A stretch of 64,000 bases of DNA. It comes from Streptomyces sp. NBC_01232. Its GTDB lineage: Bacteria > Actinomycetota > Actinomycetes > Streptomycetales > Streptomycetaceae. Position numbers and translations under genes: made by a program. This document shows positions 25,646-32,557 of this stretch, in pieces. The stretch covers positions 4,827,001 to 4,891,000 of the forward strand of contig NZ_CP108518.1 of NCBI RefSeq assembly GCF_035989885.1. Direction: 5' to 3'. Below the pieces are notes generated by a model. That model searched no databases. It had not been told where the DNA came from and was given only the letters and a program-made list of their open reading frames with translations. How positions within the stretch are numbered: the first letter of the stretch is position 1; each line of letters starts with the position of its first letter.

Positions 25646-25691
25646 GAACCGCCCCAGCATCGGGTATACCGCCCGTAACGCTGGGGCGTTC
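25646..25691 (+). terminator. Terminator after the DUF4229 gene
   Basis: GAACCGCCCCAGC pairs with GCTGGGGCGTTC (one bulge) across a 21-base loop, followed by GCGTTTTCC. Confidence 0.7.
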
Positions 25692-25744
25692 GCGTTTTCC
25701 CGGTCTGCGCAAGGGGGCCTCTTGCGCCGCTGTCTCAAAGCACC

Positions 25745-25763
25745 CCTTTGAGATTCTCAAAGG
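25745..25763. promoter_or_regulatory. Palindrome upstream of the cysteine leader peptide
   Basis: CCTTTGAG-ATT-CTCAAAGG has perfect 8-bp arms. A further half-site TCTCAAAG lies at 25732-25739. A 12-bp palindrome TCAACATGTTGA (25780-25791) spans the leader ATG. These may be repressor sites or the promoter -35 region (TTTGAG 25747-25752). Confidence 0.45.
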
Positions 25764-25784
25764 AGAAGTGTTAGCGTGTTCAAC

Positions 25785-25886
25785 ATGTTGACCACAGTTG
25801 CGCACCCCATGATCACGAGCGTTCCGCTCGTGATGCGCCTGCACGTCGACCTCTGCCGCCGCGCGTCCGCGGCCTGTTGCTGTTGA
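25785..25886 (+). CDS. Regulatory leader peptide ending in Cys-Cys-Cys
   Basis: A 33-codon frame reads from ATG 25785 to TGA, with the core MRLHVDLCRRASAA followed by three cysteine codons (TGT TGC TGT) and stop. The RLHVDLCRR core is the pattern of actinobacterial proteins annotated 'putative leader peptide', found upstream of sulfur and cysteine genes. An in-frame GTG at 25776 has AGGAG ten bases before it; the ATG could be leaderless if GTTAGC/TTAGCG acts as -10. Consecutive cysteine codons just before a stem-loop suggest ribosome stalling as a cysteine sensor, controlling the downstream symporter. Mechanism is inferred. Confidence 0.75.
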   Translation: MLTTVAHPMITSVPLVMRLHVDLCRRASAACCC

Positions 25887-25935
25887 GCTGAATCGATACA
25901 GCAGCCGTCCCGGCCGGCCCTCCTTCCGGCTGCTG
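25878..25935 (+). promoter_or_regulatory. Candidate cysteine attenuator (mutually exclusive stems)
   Basis: CAGCAGCCG (25899-25907) pairs perfectly with CGGCTGCTG (25927-25935) to make a 9-bp stem. The left arm region (ACAGCA, 25898-25903) can instead pair with TGCTGT (25878-25883) inside the cysteine codons. Ribosome position on the leader would decide which stem forms. No T run follows, so control could be at termination or translation. Confidence 0.5.
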
Positions 25936-25999
25936 CCGCACCGCTTCGCCACCGCAGTACTTCCCCCCTGTCTTCGTGCGTCACCTCCGGAGAGTGTCC

Positions 26000-27313
26000 G
26001 TGTCCGCGACCCCCCAGGCCCCTGCCAAGGCCTCGTTCAAGTTCCCCTTCTGGGCCCAGATCGTCGCCGGTCTCGCCCTCGGCGTCCTCTTCGGCTGGAT
26101 AGCCCGCAGCCAGGACGTCAGCTGGCTCGCCACCACCCTGGAGAAGACCGGCGACATCTTCATCCAGCTGCTGAAGCTGGCCATCGCCCCGCTCGTCTTC
26201 TTCGCGATCCTGGTGTCGATCACCAACCTGCGGAAGGTGAACAACGCGGCACGGCTCGCCAGTCGCACGCTGCTCTGGTTCATGATCACGTCGCTGATCG
26301 CGGTCGGCATCGGCATCGGCATCGGCCTGCTGACCGACCCGGGTTCCGGTACCGGCCTCACCGCCGCGGACGGCAAGGACCCCAAGCGGACCGGCTCCTG
26401 GATCGACTTCCTGACCGGGATCGTCCCGACGGACATCGTCACGCCCTTCACCGAGCTGAAGGTCCTGCAGATCGTCTTCCTGGCCGTCGTCGCCGGTATC
26501 GCCGCCCTCCAGCTCGGCGCCAAGGCCAAGCCGGTCCTGGACCTCGCGGAGTCCGCCCTGGAGCTGCTCCAGAAGGCCCTGTGGTGGGTCATCCGGCTGG
26601 CCCCGATCGGCACCATCGGCCTCATCGGCACCGCGATCGCCACGTACGGCTGGGACCTGATCGGCAAGTACGCGACCTTCACCGCCGACGTCTACATCGG
26701 CTGCGCCATCGTCATGTTCGGCGTGTACCCGCTGCTCCTCGCGACGGTCGCCAAGGTCAGCCCGCTGCAGTTCTTCAAGGGCGCCTGGCCCGCCATCCAG
26801 CTGGCCTTCGTCTCCCGCTCCTCGGTCGGCACCATGCCGGTCACCCAGAAGGTCACCGAGCGCCTCGGCGTCCCGAAGGAGTACGCCTCCTTCGCCGTCC
26901 CGTTCGGCGCCACCACCAAGATGGACGGCTGCGCCGCGATCTACCCGGCGCTCGCCGCCATCTTCATCGCGCAGATCTTCGACGTGCAGCTGGGCATCAA
27001 GGAGTACCTGCTCATCGTCTTCGTCTCGGTCATCGGCTCGGCCGCCACGGCCGGCCTGACGGGCGCCACCGTCATGCTGACGCTGACCCTCTCCACGCTG
27101 GGCCTGCCGCTCGCGGGCGTCGGCCTGCTGCTGGCGATCGACCCGATCCTGGACATGATCCGCACCGCCACCAACGTGGCCGGCCAGGCCCTGGTCCCGG
27201 TCATCGTCTCGGCCCGCGAGGGAATCCTGGACAAGGAGGCCTACGCCTCCGCCTCGGCCTCACTGCTGGACGAGCCGGCCCCGGCCACCGAGCAGGTCGT
27301 GGTCGCGGCCTGA
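26000..27313 (+). CDS. Dicarboxylate/amino acid:cation symporter (DAACS), possibly cystine
   Basis: The protein has 437 aa from GTG 26000, chosen because GGAG lies seven bases upstream; GTG 25976 adds eight residues. It is a glutamate-transporter-fold protein: first helices WAQIVAGLALGVLFGWIA and LLKLAIAPLVFFAILVSITNL, the Ser-rich re-entrant loop AFVSRSSVGTMPVT, the FAVPFGATTKMDGCAAIYPALAAIFIAQ motif, and the substrate site DPILDMIRTATNVAGQA. Family members import glutamate, aspartate, dicarboxylates or cystine (TcyP). The upstream Cys-Cys-Cys leader argues for cystine or another sulfur amino acid; this is inference. Confidence 0.9.
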   Translation: MSATPQAPAKASFKFPFWAQIVAGLALGVLFGWIARSQDVSWLATTLEKTGDIFIQLLKLAIAPLVFFAILVSITNLRKVNNAARLASRTLLWFMITSLIAVGIGIGIGLLTDPGSGTGLTAADGKDPKRTGSWIDFLTGIVPTDIVTPFTELKVLQIVFLAVVAGIAALQLGAKAKPVLDLAESALELLQKALWWVIRLAPIGTIGLIGTAIATYGWDLIGKYATFTADVYIGCAIVMFGVYPLLLATVAKVSPLQFFKGAWPAIQLAFVSRSSVGTMPVTQKVTERLGVPKEYASFAVPFGATTKMDGCAAIYPALAAIFIAQIFDVQLGIKEYLLIVFVSVIGSAATAGLTGATVMLTLTLSTLGLPLAGVGLLLAIDPILDMIRTATNVAGQALVPVIVSAREGILDKEAYASASASLLDEPAPATEQVVVAA

Positions 27314-27342
27314 CCCGCCCGCACCCGCACCGCACCGTGTGC

Positions 27343-27382
27343 GCCGCAGCCCCCGCCCTCGTCCCCGGGCGGGGGCTGCGGC
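27343..27382 (+). terminator. Terminator after the symporter gene
   Basis: A perfect 16-bp stem GCCGCAGCCCCCGCCC / GGGCGGGGGCTGCGGC with an eight-base loop lies 29 bases after the stop codon. Confidence 0.8.
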
Positions 27383-27431
27383 GTTCGCAGGGCCTTCCGC
27401 CCCCGCCCTCGGAGTCCGGCCGTCGGAGCCG

Positions 27432-27746
27432 TCAGACCGTCTGCGCGCGGAAGTACGCGACCGTCGCCAGAAGGAACGGTGCGGCGAACCACCACCGGCC
27501 CATCGTCCGGCGGAACAGCGGGGTGATGGTGACCAGCAGTCCGACGAGGCACAGCACCAGGGAGCAGCCGGACATGAAGCGGACGGTGTCGCGCATCACC
27601 TCGTCGCCGGGCTCCGCCCGCAGCGTCAGGGCGGCGTAGCAGGTGAACACCGCGGGGACGTAGCCGAGGGCGAGCGGTATCCCGAGGACCCACTGCAGGC
27701 AGCCGCGGTCCTCGGGCAGGTCGATGTTCTCGCGGGGGAGCCTCAT
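27432..27746 (-). CDS. Small three-helix membrane protein, paralogue B (candidate immunity)
   Basis: The protein has 104 aa. It shares with its upstream neighbour the N-terminus PREnIDLPEDRGCLqWVLGiPL and the C-terminal LLVTITPLFRRTMGRWWFAAP, so the two are tandem duplicates. Three membrane helices are visible (about 18-42, 58-78, 85-100). ATG overlaps the stop of the paralogue (ATGA). It is the last gene of a four-gene overlapping minus-strand operon headed by a likely secreted lytic effector, so a protective role is suggested; I recognise no known immunity family. Confidence 0.7.
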   Translation of the reverse strand: MRLPRENIDLPEDRGCLQWVLGIPLALGYVPAVFTCYAALTLRAEPGDEVMRDTVRFMSGCSLVLCLVGLLVTITPLFRRTMGRWWFAAPFLLATVAYFRAQTV

Positions 27747-28063
27747 CCGAGCGTCGCACCGCGGACGTACGCGATCAGCCCGAGGACGACGGGCGGGGCG
27801 AACCACCACAGGCCCATGGTCCGGCGCACGCTCGGGACGAGGGTGATGAGCAGGCCCAGGGTGCTCAGGGATACGGAGACGAAGCACATCGCGGAGACGC
27901 CCTCGTAGCCCTGGTGGTCCCACTCGGCCCGGGGTCCGGCGAAGAGGGCCGCCCACACGGCGACGGCGTTGAGCAGGTGGATGATCCCGAGCGGGACACC
28001 CAGTACCCATCGCAGGCAGCCCCGGTCCTCGGGCAGGTCGATGCTCTCCCGGGGATACGTCAT
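27743..28063 (-). CDS. Small three-helix membrane protein, paralogue A (candidate immunity)
   Basis: The protein has 106 aa, opening MTYPRESIDLPEDRGCLRWV. Membrane helices lie at about 19-42, 57-77 and 85-100, ending with the shared motif VRRTMGLWWFAPP. Its ATG overlaps the stop of the transglycosylase-domain gene, and its stop overlaps the start of paralogue B. The conserved amphipathic start and RRTMGxWWFA end are shared, while the middle loops differ, as often seen in diversified immunity pairs. The function is inferred from context only. Confidence 0.7.
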   Translation of the reverse strand: MTYPRESIDLPEDRGCLRWVLGVPLGIIHLLNAVAVWAALFAGPRAEWDHQGYEGVSAMCFVSVSLSTLGLLITLVPSVRRTMGLWWFAPPVVLGLIAYVRGATLG

Positions 28064-29460
28064 CGCATTGCGTCCTTCGCTCGGCCGAGGTCCCCGACGA
28101 ACCGGTCACCGTAGCCCTGGGCCTTGGGGAGGTCCCAGTAGGGCCCTCCGTTGTAGCGCGCGGCGATCTCCCGCATCTGGGCCTCCGTCATCCGGTCGGC
28201 GGGCACGTCGGCGAGACCGCTCTCCGCCTTGATCTGCGCCAGGTGTCCGGCGGCTATGAAGGCATTCTGCTTGGGGTCCTGCAGGGCCTCTTCGACCAGG
28301 GTCCGCTGGTGGTCGGTGAGGTTCGCCGGGTCGTAGCCGAGCACTTCGGCACCGCGCCGCAGCTGGACGGCGATCGGCCCGTAGGAGGTCTCGTCCGGAT
28401 TCCCGCCGAGACGCCACGGAAGGTTCTCGGGGGTGACCGGGCTCAGGCCCCAGGGAGCCGCGGCCTGTTCGCGGATCGTGCCGGTCACGTCGTCCAGCAG
28501 GCCGGGCTGATAGCCGCCGATCTCCTGCCAGGCCACGCCTGCGACCAGCTCTTCCGGCAGGCCCGCGTTCCTGGCCGCCGCCCGCAGGACCTCCTTGTTC
28601 CGGGAGATCCAGTCCGCGTGCATCTCGTCCGTGACGAGGGGGATCCAGTAGTTGTCGGCGGCGTCCGGCAGCCCCGCGACCCGCATCCGGATGTCGCGGA
28701 GCTGCGGGGAGACCGGGGTGTCCGGCCCCACCGGACCCGTCATCTCCTTCTTCGGGCCACTGCCCGGCAGATGGGTCAGGGGGTTGGTGCGGGCCTCAGC
28801 CGCCTCGCGGCGGATGTCGGCCATGGCCGCGTAGAGGTCGACCCCGCCCGCCCCGCCCTTCAGCCTGAACTCGGGCAGCAGCTCGTACGCCTGCTTGAGC
28901 GCGTGGACGCAGGAGCTGCGCGCTTCCTGCTCGGTGGTCCCGGCCAGCCGGAAGTTGCCGCCGGCGTCGTCGTGGAGGCGGTCCGCATCCTCGCGGATGT
29001 CGTCCACGTCCATCGTGAGCTCGGCGAGACCGTCGAGGAAGCCGGTCGTCGCCCGCATGTCCTCCCACTGGCGCATCGGCTCCGCCTCCTGGGCGGTGCG
29101 GGTGACCGCGGTGCCCTTCGTGGCGATCAGGGCGGCCAGCTTGCGCTCGGAGCCCCGGCCGTTCGAGTAGTGGGACTTGGCGGTCGTCAGGGCCGCCGCG
29201 TACGCGTGCAGGGCGCTCGCGGCCCTGTCGTACCCCTCTGCGATGTGCTGCACGAGCTGCCGGGCCTCGGAGAGGCGCGAGGTGTACGTGTGGCTGCCGT
29301 CGCTGTGCCATTCGGTGCCGGTCTCGGCCCGCCGGGCGGGCTCCTCGGCCTGGACGAGCAGATCGCGCAGGCGCTTGAACTCGGCGGCGTTGCGTTCCAC
29401 CAGGGCCGGGTTGCACTCCTCCAGGAACTGGACGTCCTTGCGGTGGCTGAGCCCGCTCAC
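28060..29460 (-). CDS. Putative secreted effector with N-terminal helical domain and C-terminal SLT/lysozyme domain
   Basis: The protein has 466 aa from GTG 29460. Residues 1-235 are alpha-helical and Ala/Glu/Arg rich (AEFKRLRDLLVQAEE, SRLSEARQLVQHIAEGYDRAASALHAYAAALTTAKSHY), resembling the long helical hairpins of WXG/LXG-type type VII substrates; there is no signal peptide. The C-terminal 185 residues resemble a soluble lytic transglycosylase: VLRAAARNAGLPEELVAGVAWQEIGGY (catalytic Glu313), TSYGPIAVQLRRGAEVLG, and AARYNGGPYWDLPKAQGYGDRFV. It would cut peptidoglycan. It overlaps by four bases with the gene before and the gene after. Secretion by type VII is inference. Confidence 0.8.
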   Translation of the reverse strand: MSGLSHRKDVQFLEECNPALVERNAAEFKRLRDLLVQAEEPARRAETGTEWHSDGSHTYTSRLSEARQLVQHIAEGYDRAASALHAYAAALTTAKSHYSNGRGSERKLAALIATKGTAVTRTAQEAEPMRQWEDMRATTGFLDGLAELTMDVDDIREDADRLHDDAGGNFRLAGTTEQEARSSCVHALKQAYELLPEFRLKGGAGGVDLYAAMADIRREAAEARTNPLTHLPGSGPKKEMTGPVGPDTPVSPQLRDIRMRVAGLPDAADNYWIPLVTDEMHADWISRNKEVLRAAARNAGLPEELVAGVAWQEIGGYQPGLLDDVTGTIREQAAAPWGLSPVTPENLPWRLGGNPDETSYGPIAVQLRRGAEVLGYDPANLTDHQRTLVEEALQDPKQNAFIAAGHLAQIKAESGLADVPADRMTEAQMREIAARYNGGPYWDLPKAQGYGDRFVGDLGRAKDAMR

Positions 29461-29900
29461 TTGGCCTCCGGTTTCACGTACTGCCCCGATTCGAGGAGGC
29501 TGCCGAGGAAGGAGCGGGCGGTGTCGTCGTCCACCTGCGCGAAGCCGGTGCCGGCCGTCTTGAGGCGGGTGGCCAGGGCGGCGAGCAGGCTGACCGTGTC
29601 CTTGAACTGGTCGTCGGCGAAGCGGGCGAAGCGCAGGACCTCCGTGGAGACGTCGGCATGGGCCCTTGGGGCGCGTGCCATGGTGCTCGCGTCTCCGTCG
29701 GGCCGGCCCTCGTGGAGGAGCGCGGCGATCTCGATCAGCAGGTTGGCGTTGCCGTTGATGGAGGCGGCTCCGGCCACCAGGCTCCCGGCCGGGCTCGCGG
29801 GCGCGCCGCCGTCGGGGGGTGCCTGATTGAGCCGCATCACGGGTGACTGCTGTGCGAGGGCGGCGGCCTTGTGCTGAGCCCACTCCGCGTCGAACGACAT
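29457..29900 (-). CDS. Helical partner protein of a type VII-like effector
   Basis: The protein has 147 aa from ATG 29900, with AGGGGA just upstream; an in-frame start at 29930 is less likely. It opens MSFDAEWAQHKAAALAQQSPVMRLNQ, a pattern I recall from Streptomyces proteins encoded directly before type VII-type substrates. Two helical segments follow (ASINGNANLLIEIAALLHEGRP and LRFARFADDQFKDTVSLLAALATRLKTAGTGFAQVDDDTARSFLGSLL). The length and helix-turn-helix layout are like WXG100/ESAT-6-type or chaperone-like partners. GTGA overlap with the effector gene. Confidence 0.7.
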   Translation of the reverse strand: MSFDAEWAQHKAAALAQQSPVMRLNQAPPDGGAPASPAGSLVAGAASINGNANLLIEIAALLHEGRPDGDASTMARAPRAHADVSTEVLRFARFADDQFKDTVSLLAALATRLKTAGTGFAQVDDDTARSFLGSLLESGQYVKPEAK

Positions 29901-30355
29901 GTATCCCCTGGGGAGTTGATAACTGGACATGGCCAGAATCAGCTGGTCATGTCCATGCTAATACGGGGATTTCCGCATGGGCCCTCGGCGGCGCCGATAT
30001 GGACCGGAGACGCGGAAGGCGTTCGTACGGTTCCGCCGGCCGCCGGGACCGGGTCGCGGGAATCCGCGACGCGGGGCTCCTGCCGCCCCGGGACATCGGA
30101 CGGGAACCGGGTCGCGGGATACCGGGATCCGGTGCGCCTGGACGCGTAAAGACCCAAAGAACCGGGGGAAATGACCAACCGACCAACCCCACCGGCCGGC
30201 GTCGCCCGGACGGGTGAATCGTGCCAACTGGGCTGGATTTACTACTGGTTGGCTGGCATATGCTCGCCCCGACAACCGCAGACATGAGACGGCCCCCGGT
30301 GGGACTGCAATCCCGGCCGAGGGCCTGACCATCTTAGGAAGTGGCTCGCTTCCCC
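29901..30355. other. Intergenic stretch with a short direct repeat
   Basis: No credible ORF. A 14-bp direct repeat ACCGGGTCGCGGGA occurs at 30048-30061 and 30106-30119 (58 bases apart). AT-richer DNA at 30236-30262 may hold a promoter for the HTH gene, but I cannot fix its boxes. Confidence 0.45.
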
Positions 30356-31282
30356 ATGGCTCTTCAGCACCCTAGCGCGGTCTCGCGCGCCTCGTCCCGA
30401 GTTCCCTCAGGGACCCCCCGATCCGGTGTCATCCACGTCAACGTGCGCCACGCGAGTCACTACACGGTGGTCGGCAACCACCTCCTCCAGCACCGCGAAC
30501 TGTCGGCGACGGCGATCGGGGTCGCGGCCCACATCCAGTCGCTGCCCGACGGGGCCCCGATCGGCGTCAAGGCGCTGACCGCGCGGTTCCCGGAGGGCGA
30601 GATCCGGATCGGTTCCGCGCTGCGGGAGCTGGAGAGGCACGGCTATCTCCAACGCCGGCGCGAGCGGCTGCAGACCGGGCGGGTGGTGACCCGGACGTAC
30701 TCGTACAACAGGCCGGAGGCCGCCCCGGACGAGCCGCCGCTGCCGCCACCTCCGCCCCAGCCACCTCTGGAGCCGGAGCCGGAGCCGGAGCCGGGCCTGG
30801 AGCCGCAGTCGGGGCCGGGCCTGGAGTCGGAGCCGGGGCCGGACCTGGAGCCGGGTCCGCAGCCCGAGCCTGTCGCCCCGGCGGAGGTGGCCGGGCCGGG
30901 CCCGCACCCCGGTGCGCTCGAACTGCTCGCCGGGCTACGGCGCCACGACCCGCGGCTCCTGCTCTCCGAGCGCGACGTACGGCGCCTCGCGCCGGACGCC
31001 TCCGCCTGGCTGGAGCGCGGGATCGCCCCCGACGCGGTCGCGCGGGCCGTGTCCGCGGACCTCCCCGACCAGATGCGCAACCCCGCGGCCGTCGTCGCGT
31101 ACCGTCTCACCAGGCTGCTCCCGCCCCGGCTGCCCCCGGCCCCGGTGGCCCCGCCGGTCCGGGATGCCGAAGCGCCGCACCCGCTCCAGAACTGCGACGG
31201 CTGCGACCGCGCGTTCCGTGCGCCGTACCCGCGCCGCTGCCGCGACTGCCCGCCGGCCGACCCGGGCGCGGATGCGGCCTGA
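30356..31282 (+). CDS. Winged-helix DNA-binding protein with Glu-Pro linker and zinc knuckle
   Basis: The protein has about 308 aa from ATG 30356 (GTG 30341 is in frame, with AGGAA only one base away). Residues 30-115 form a helix-turn-helix of the replication-initiator/MarR-like type: HYTVVGNHLLQHRELSATAIGVAAHIQSLPDGAPIGVKALTARFPEGEIRIGSALRELERHGYLQRRRERLQTGRVVTRTYSY. A Pro-rich then EPEPEPG-type linker covers about 125-185. A helical domain (LELLAGLRRHDPRLLLSERDVRRLAPDASAWLERG) and a C-x2-C...C-x2-C knuckle (CDGCDRAFRAPYPRRCRDC) end the protein. Similar proteins are common in Streptomyces; targets unknown. Confidence 0.75.
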   Translation: MALQHPSAVSRASSRVPSGTPRSGVIHVNVRHASHYTVVGNHLLQHRELSATAIGVAAHIQSLPDGAPIGVKALTARFPEGEIRIGSALRELERHGYLQRRRERLQTGRVVTRTYSYNRPEAAPDEPPLPPPPPQPPLEPEPEPEPGLEPQSGPGLESEPGPDLEPGPQPEPVAPAEVAGPGPHPGALELLAGLRRHDPRLLLSERDVRRLAPDASAWLERGIAPDAVARAVSADLPDQMRNPAAVVAYRLTRLLPPRLPPAPVAPPVRDAEAPHPLQNCDGCDRAFRAPYPRRCRDCPPADPGADAA

Positions 31283-31331
31283 AGGGGCGGGACCCGGCCG
31301 ACGCCCCTGAGGCGGGCCCGGCCGGTGCGGG

Positions 31332-32150
31332 TCAGGAGCCCGCGGCGCGGATCGAGCCCGTGGTGGGGCCGCTCGGGTCGCCCACGAAGCAGGTGACCTC
31401 GCGTTCGCCCCGGATCCAGGTGGTGGCCTGCGGGTAGTAGTAGTACACCTCGAGCTTGTCCGAGACCTTCGCGTCCTTGCCCAGGTACGTGGTGAGCGCG
31501 GTGCCCCCGCACTTCTCCTCGGCGATGGACACGACCTTCTCCTCGCCCGGGTACAGCCCGCCCTCCAGGTCGAAGACGGAGTACGCCTCGCCCTTGTGCG
31601 GCTGGTCGCAGGGCACGATGCGCACCGAGAGGGCGGCCTGGCTGCCGTCCTCGGCGTTGTACTTCGACAGGTCGTCGCTCGTGTTGAAGCAGTCCCCCGC
31701 CTTGATGTCGCTCACGCCGCCGGCGACCGGGGCGGTGACCTGGCCGCCGGTGTCGCGCTTCTTCGTGGTGTCGTCGTCCAGCGCTCCGGAGAGGCCGAGG
31801 GCGATGAAGATGCCGTAGAACGCGATGGTCGCGCCGTGGATGACGATCGCCGCGATGGCGAGGCCCTTGCCCTTCTCACCACGGGACTTGATCTGGGAGA
31901 GGGCGACGAAACCGAGGATCAGCGGGACCAGCGGGATCGCGCAGACGATCGACATGACGAACGCCACGATGGCCAGCGGGTTGGTCTTCTGCGACTGCTG
32001 CGGGTACCAGCCCGGCTGTCCCGGCTGGCCGTACGGCGGCTGACCGGGCTGCTGCCCCGGCTGGCCGTACGGGCCCGGCTGGCCGTACGGGCCGGGCTGG
32101 GGCTGGCCGTACGGACCGGGGGACGACGGAGGCTGCGGTGGTATGGACAT
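31332..32150 (-). CDS. DUF4190 and septum-formation-type membrane protein
   Basis: The protein has 272 aa with AAGGAG upstream of ATG. Residues 1-52 are Pro/Gly/Gln/Tyr repeats (GPYGQPGPYGQPGQQPGQPP). Two membrane helices form the DUF4190 domain (LAIVAFVMSIVCAIPLVPLILGFVALSQIKSRGEKGKGLAIAAIVIHGATIAFYGIFIAL). The extracytoplasmic part (VSDIKAGDCFNTSDDL, VRIVPCDQPHKGEAYSVFDLEG, VTCFVGDPSGPTTGSIR) has the paired cysteines of the 'septum formation' family. Role in the cell envelope is inferred. Confidence 0.8.
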   Translation of the reverse strand: MSIPPQPPSSPGPYGQPQPGPYGQPGPYGQPGQQPGQPPYGQPGQPGWYPQQSQKTNPLAIVAFVMSIVCAIPLVPLILGFVALSQIKSRGEKGKGLAIAAIVIHGATIAFYGIFIALGLSGALDDDTTKKRDTGGQVTAPVAGGVSDIKAGDCFNTSDDLSKYNAEDGSQAALSVRIVPCDQPHKGEAYSVFDLEGGLYPGEEKVVSIAEEKCGGTALTTYLGKDAKVSDKLEVYYYYPQATTWIRGEREVTCFVGDPSGPTTGSIRAAGS

Positions 32151-32557
32151 GCGTGTGGAGCTCCTTGCTCAGAGGGTGAGCGCATCAACGGCCCGGCAGT
32201 CGCAACGCACCGACACGTGCCCGTCCGTGGTCTTTACGCCGCCCCTACGCTACCTGCCGGTGCGGCGCCGGCCGGGACGGGTTCCGTCCGTGCGGCGGAC
32301 GGCCGCGCTCGGGCCGAACGCGCTCCCGCAGCCCGCCCGGCGGCCGACCGATTCCACCGTGTGCCGGTGCGGGCCGGCGGGTCGCCCGGCCGTGGGCCCC
32401 GCGATTTCACCGACTGCGTCGTGGCCACCGCCGCGTCCGGGGTGTGGGGCGGTGGCGTGGAGCGTCGGTGAAGAACCCCTCCATGGTCTGGCCGGGCCGG
32501 TTGCCGCTCCGTAGATTACCGGCGGTAACGCTTGCGCCGAGCCGAGGAGAGATCACC
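32151..32557. other. Divergent promoter region
   Basis: No gene. It holds the 5' regions of the DUF4190 gene (minus) and the acyl-CoA ligase gene (plus), including the operator-like palindrome at 32516-32528. Confidence 0.6.
32512..32528 (+). promoter_or_regulatory. -10 element with overlapping palindrome before the acyl-CoA ligase gene
   Basis: TAGATT (32512-32517) fits TANNNT. TTACCG-G-CGGTAA (32516-32528) is a perfect 13-base palindrome that would cover the transcription start, as for a TetR-type repressor. The regulator is not in view. Confidence 0.45.

Noticed and set aside
30048..30119. Attachment site or mobile element from the 14-bp direct repeat
   Set aside because: No integrase, tRNA gene or transposase lies near, and G-rich repeats of this size arise easily in such DNA.
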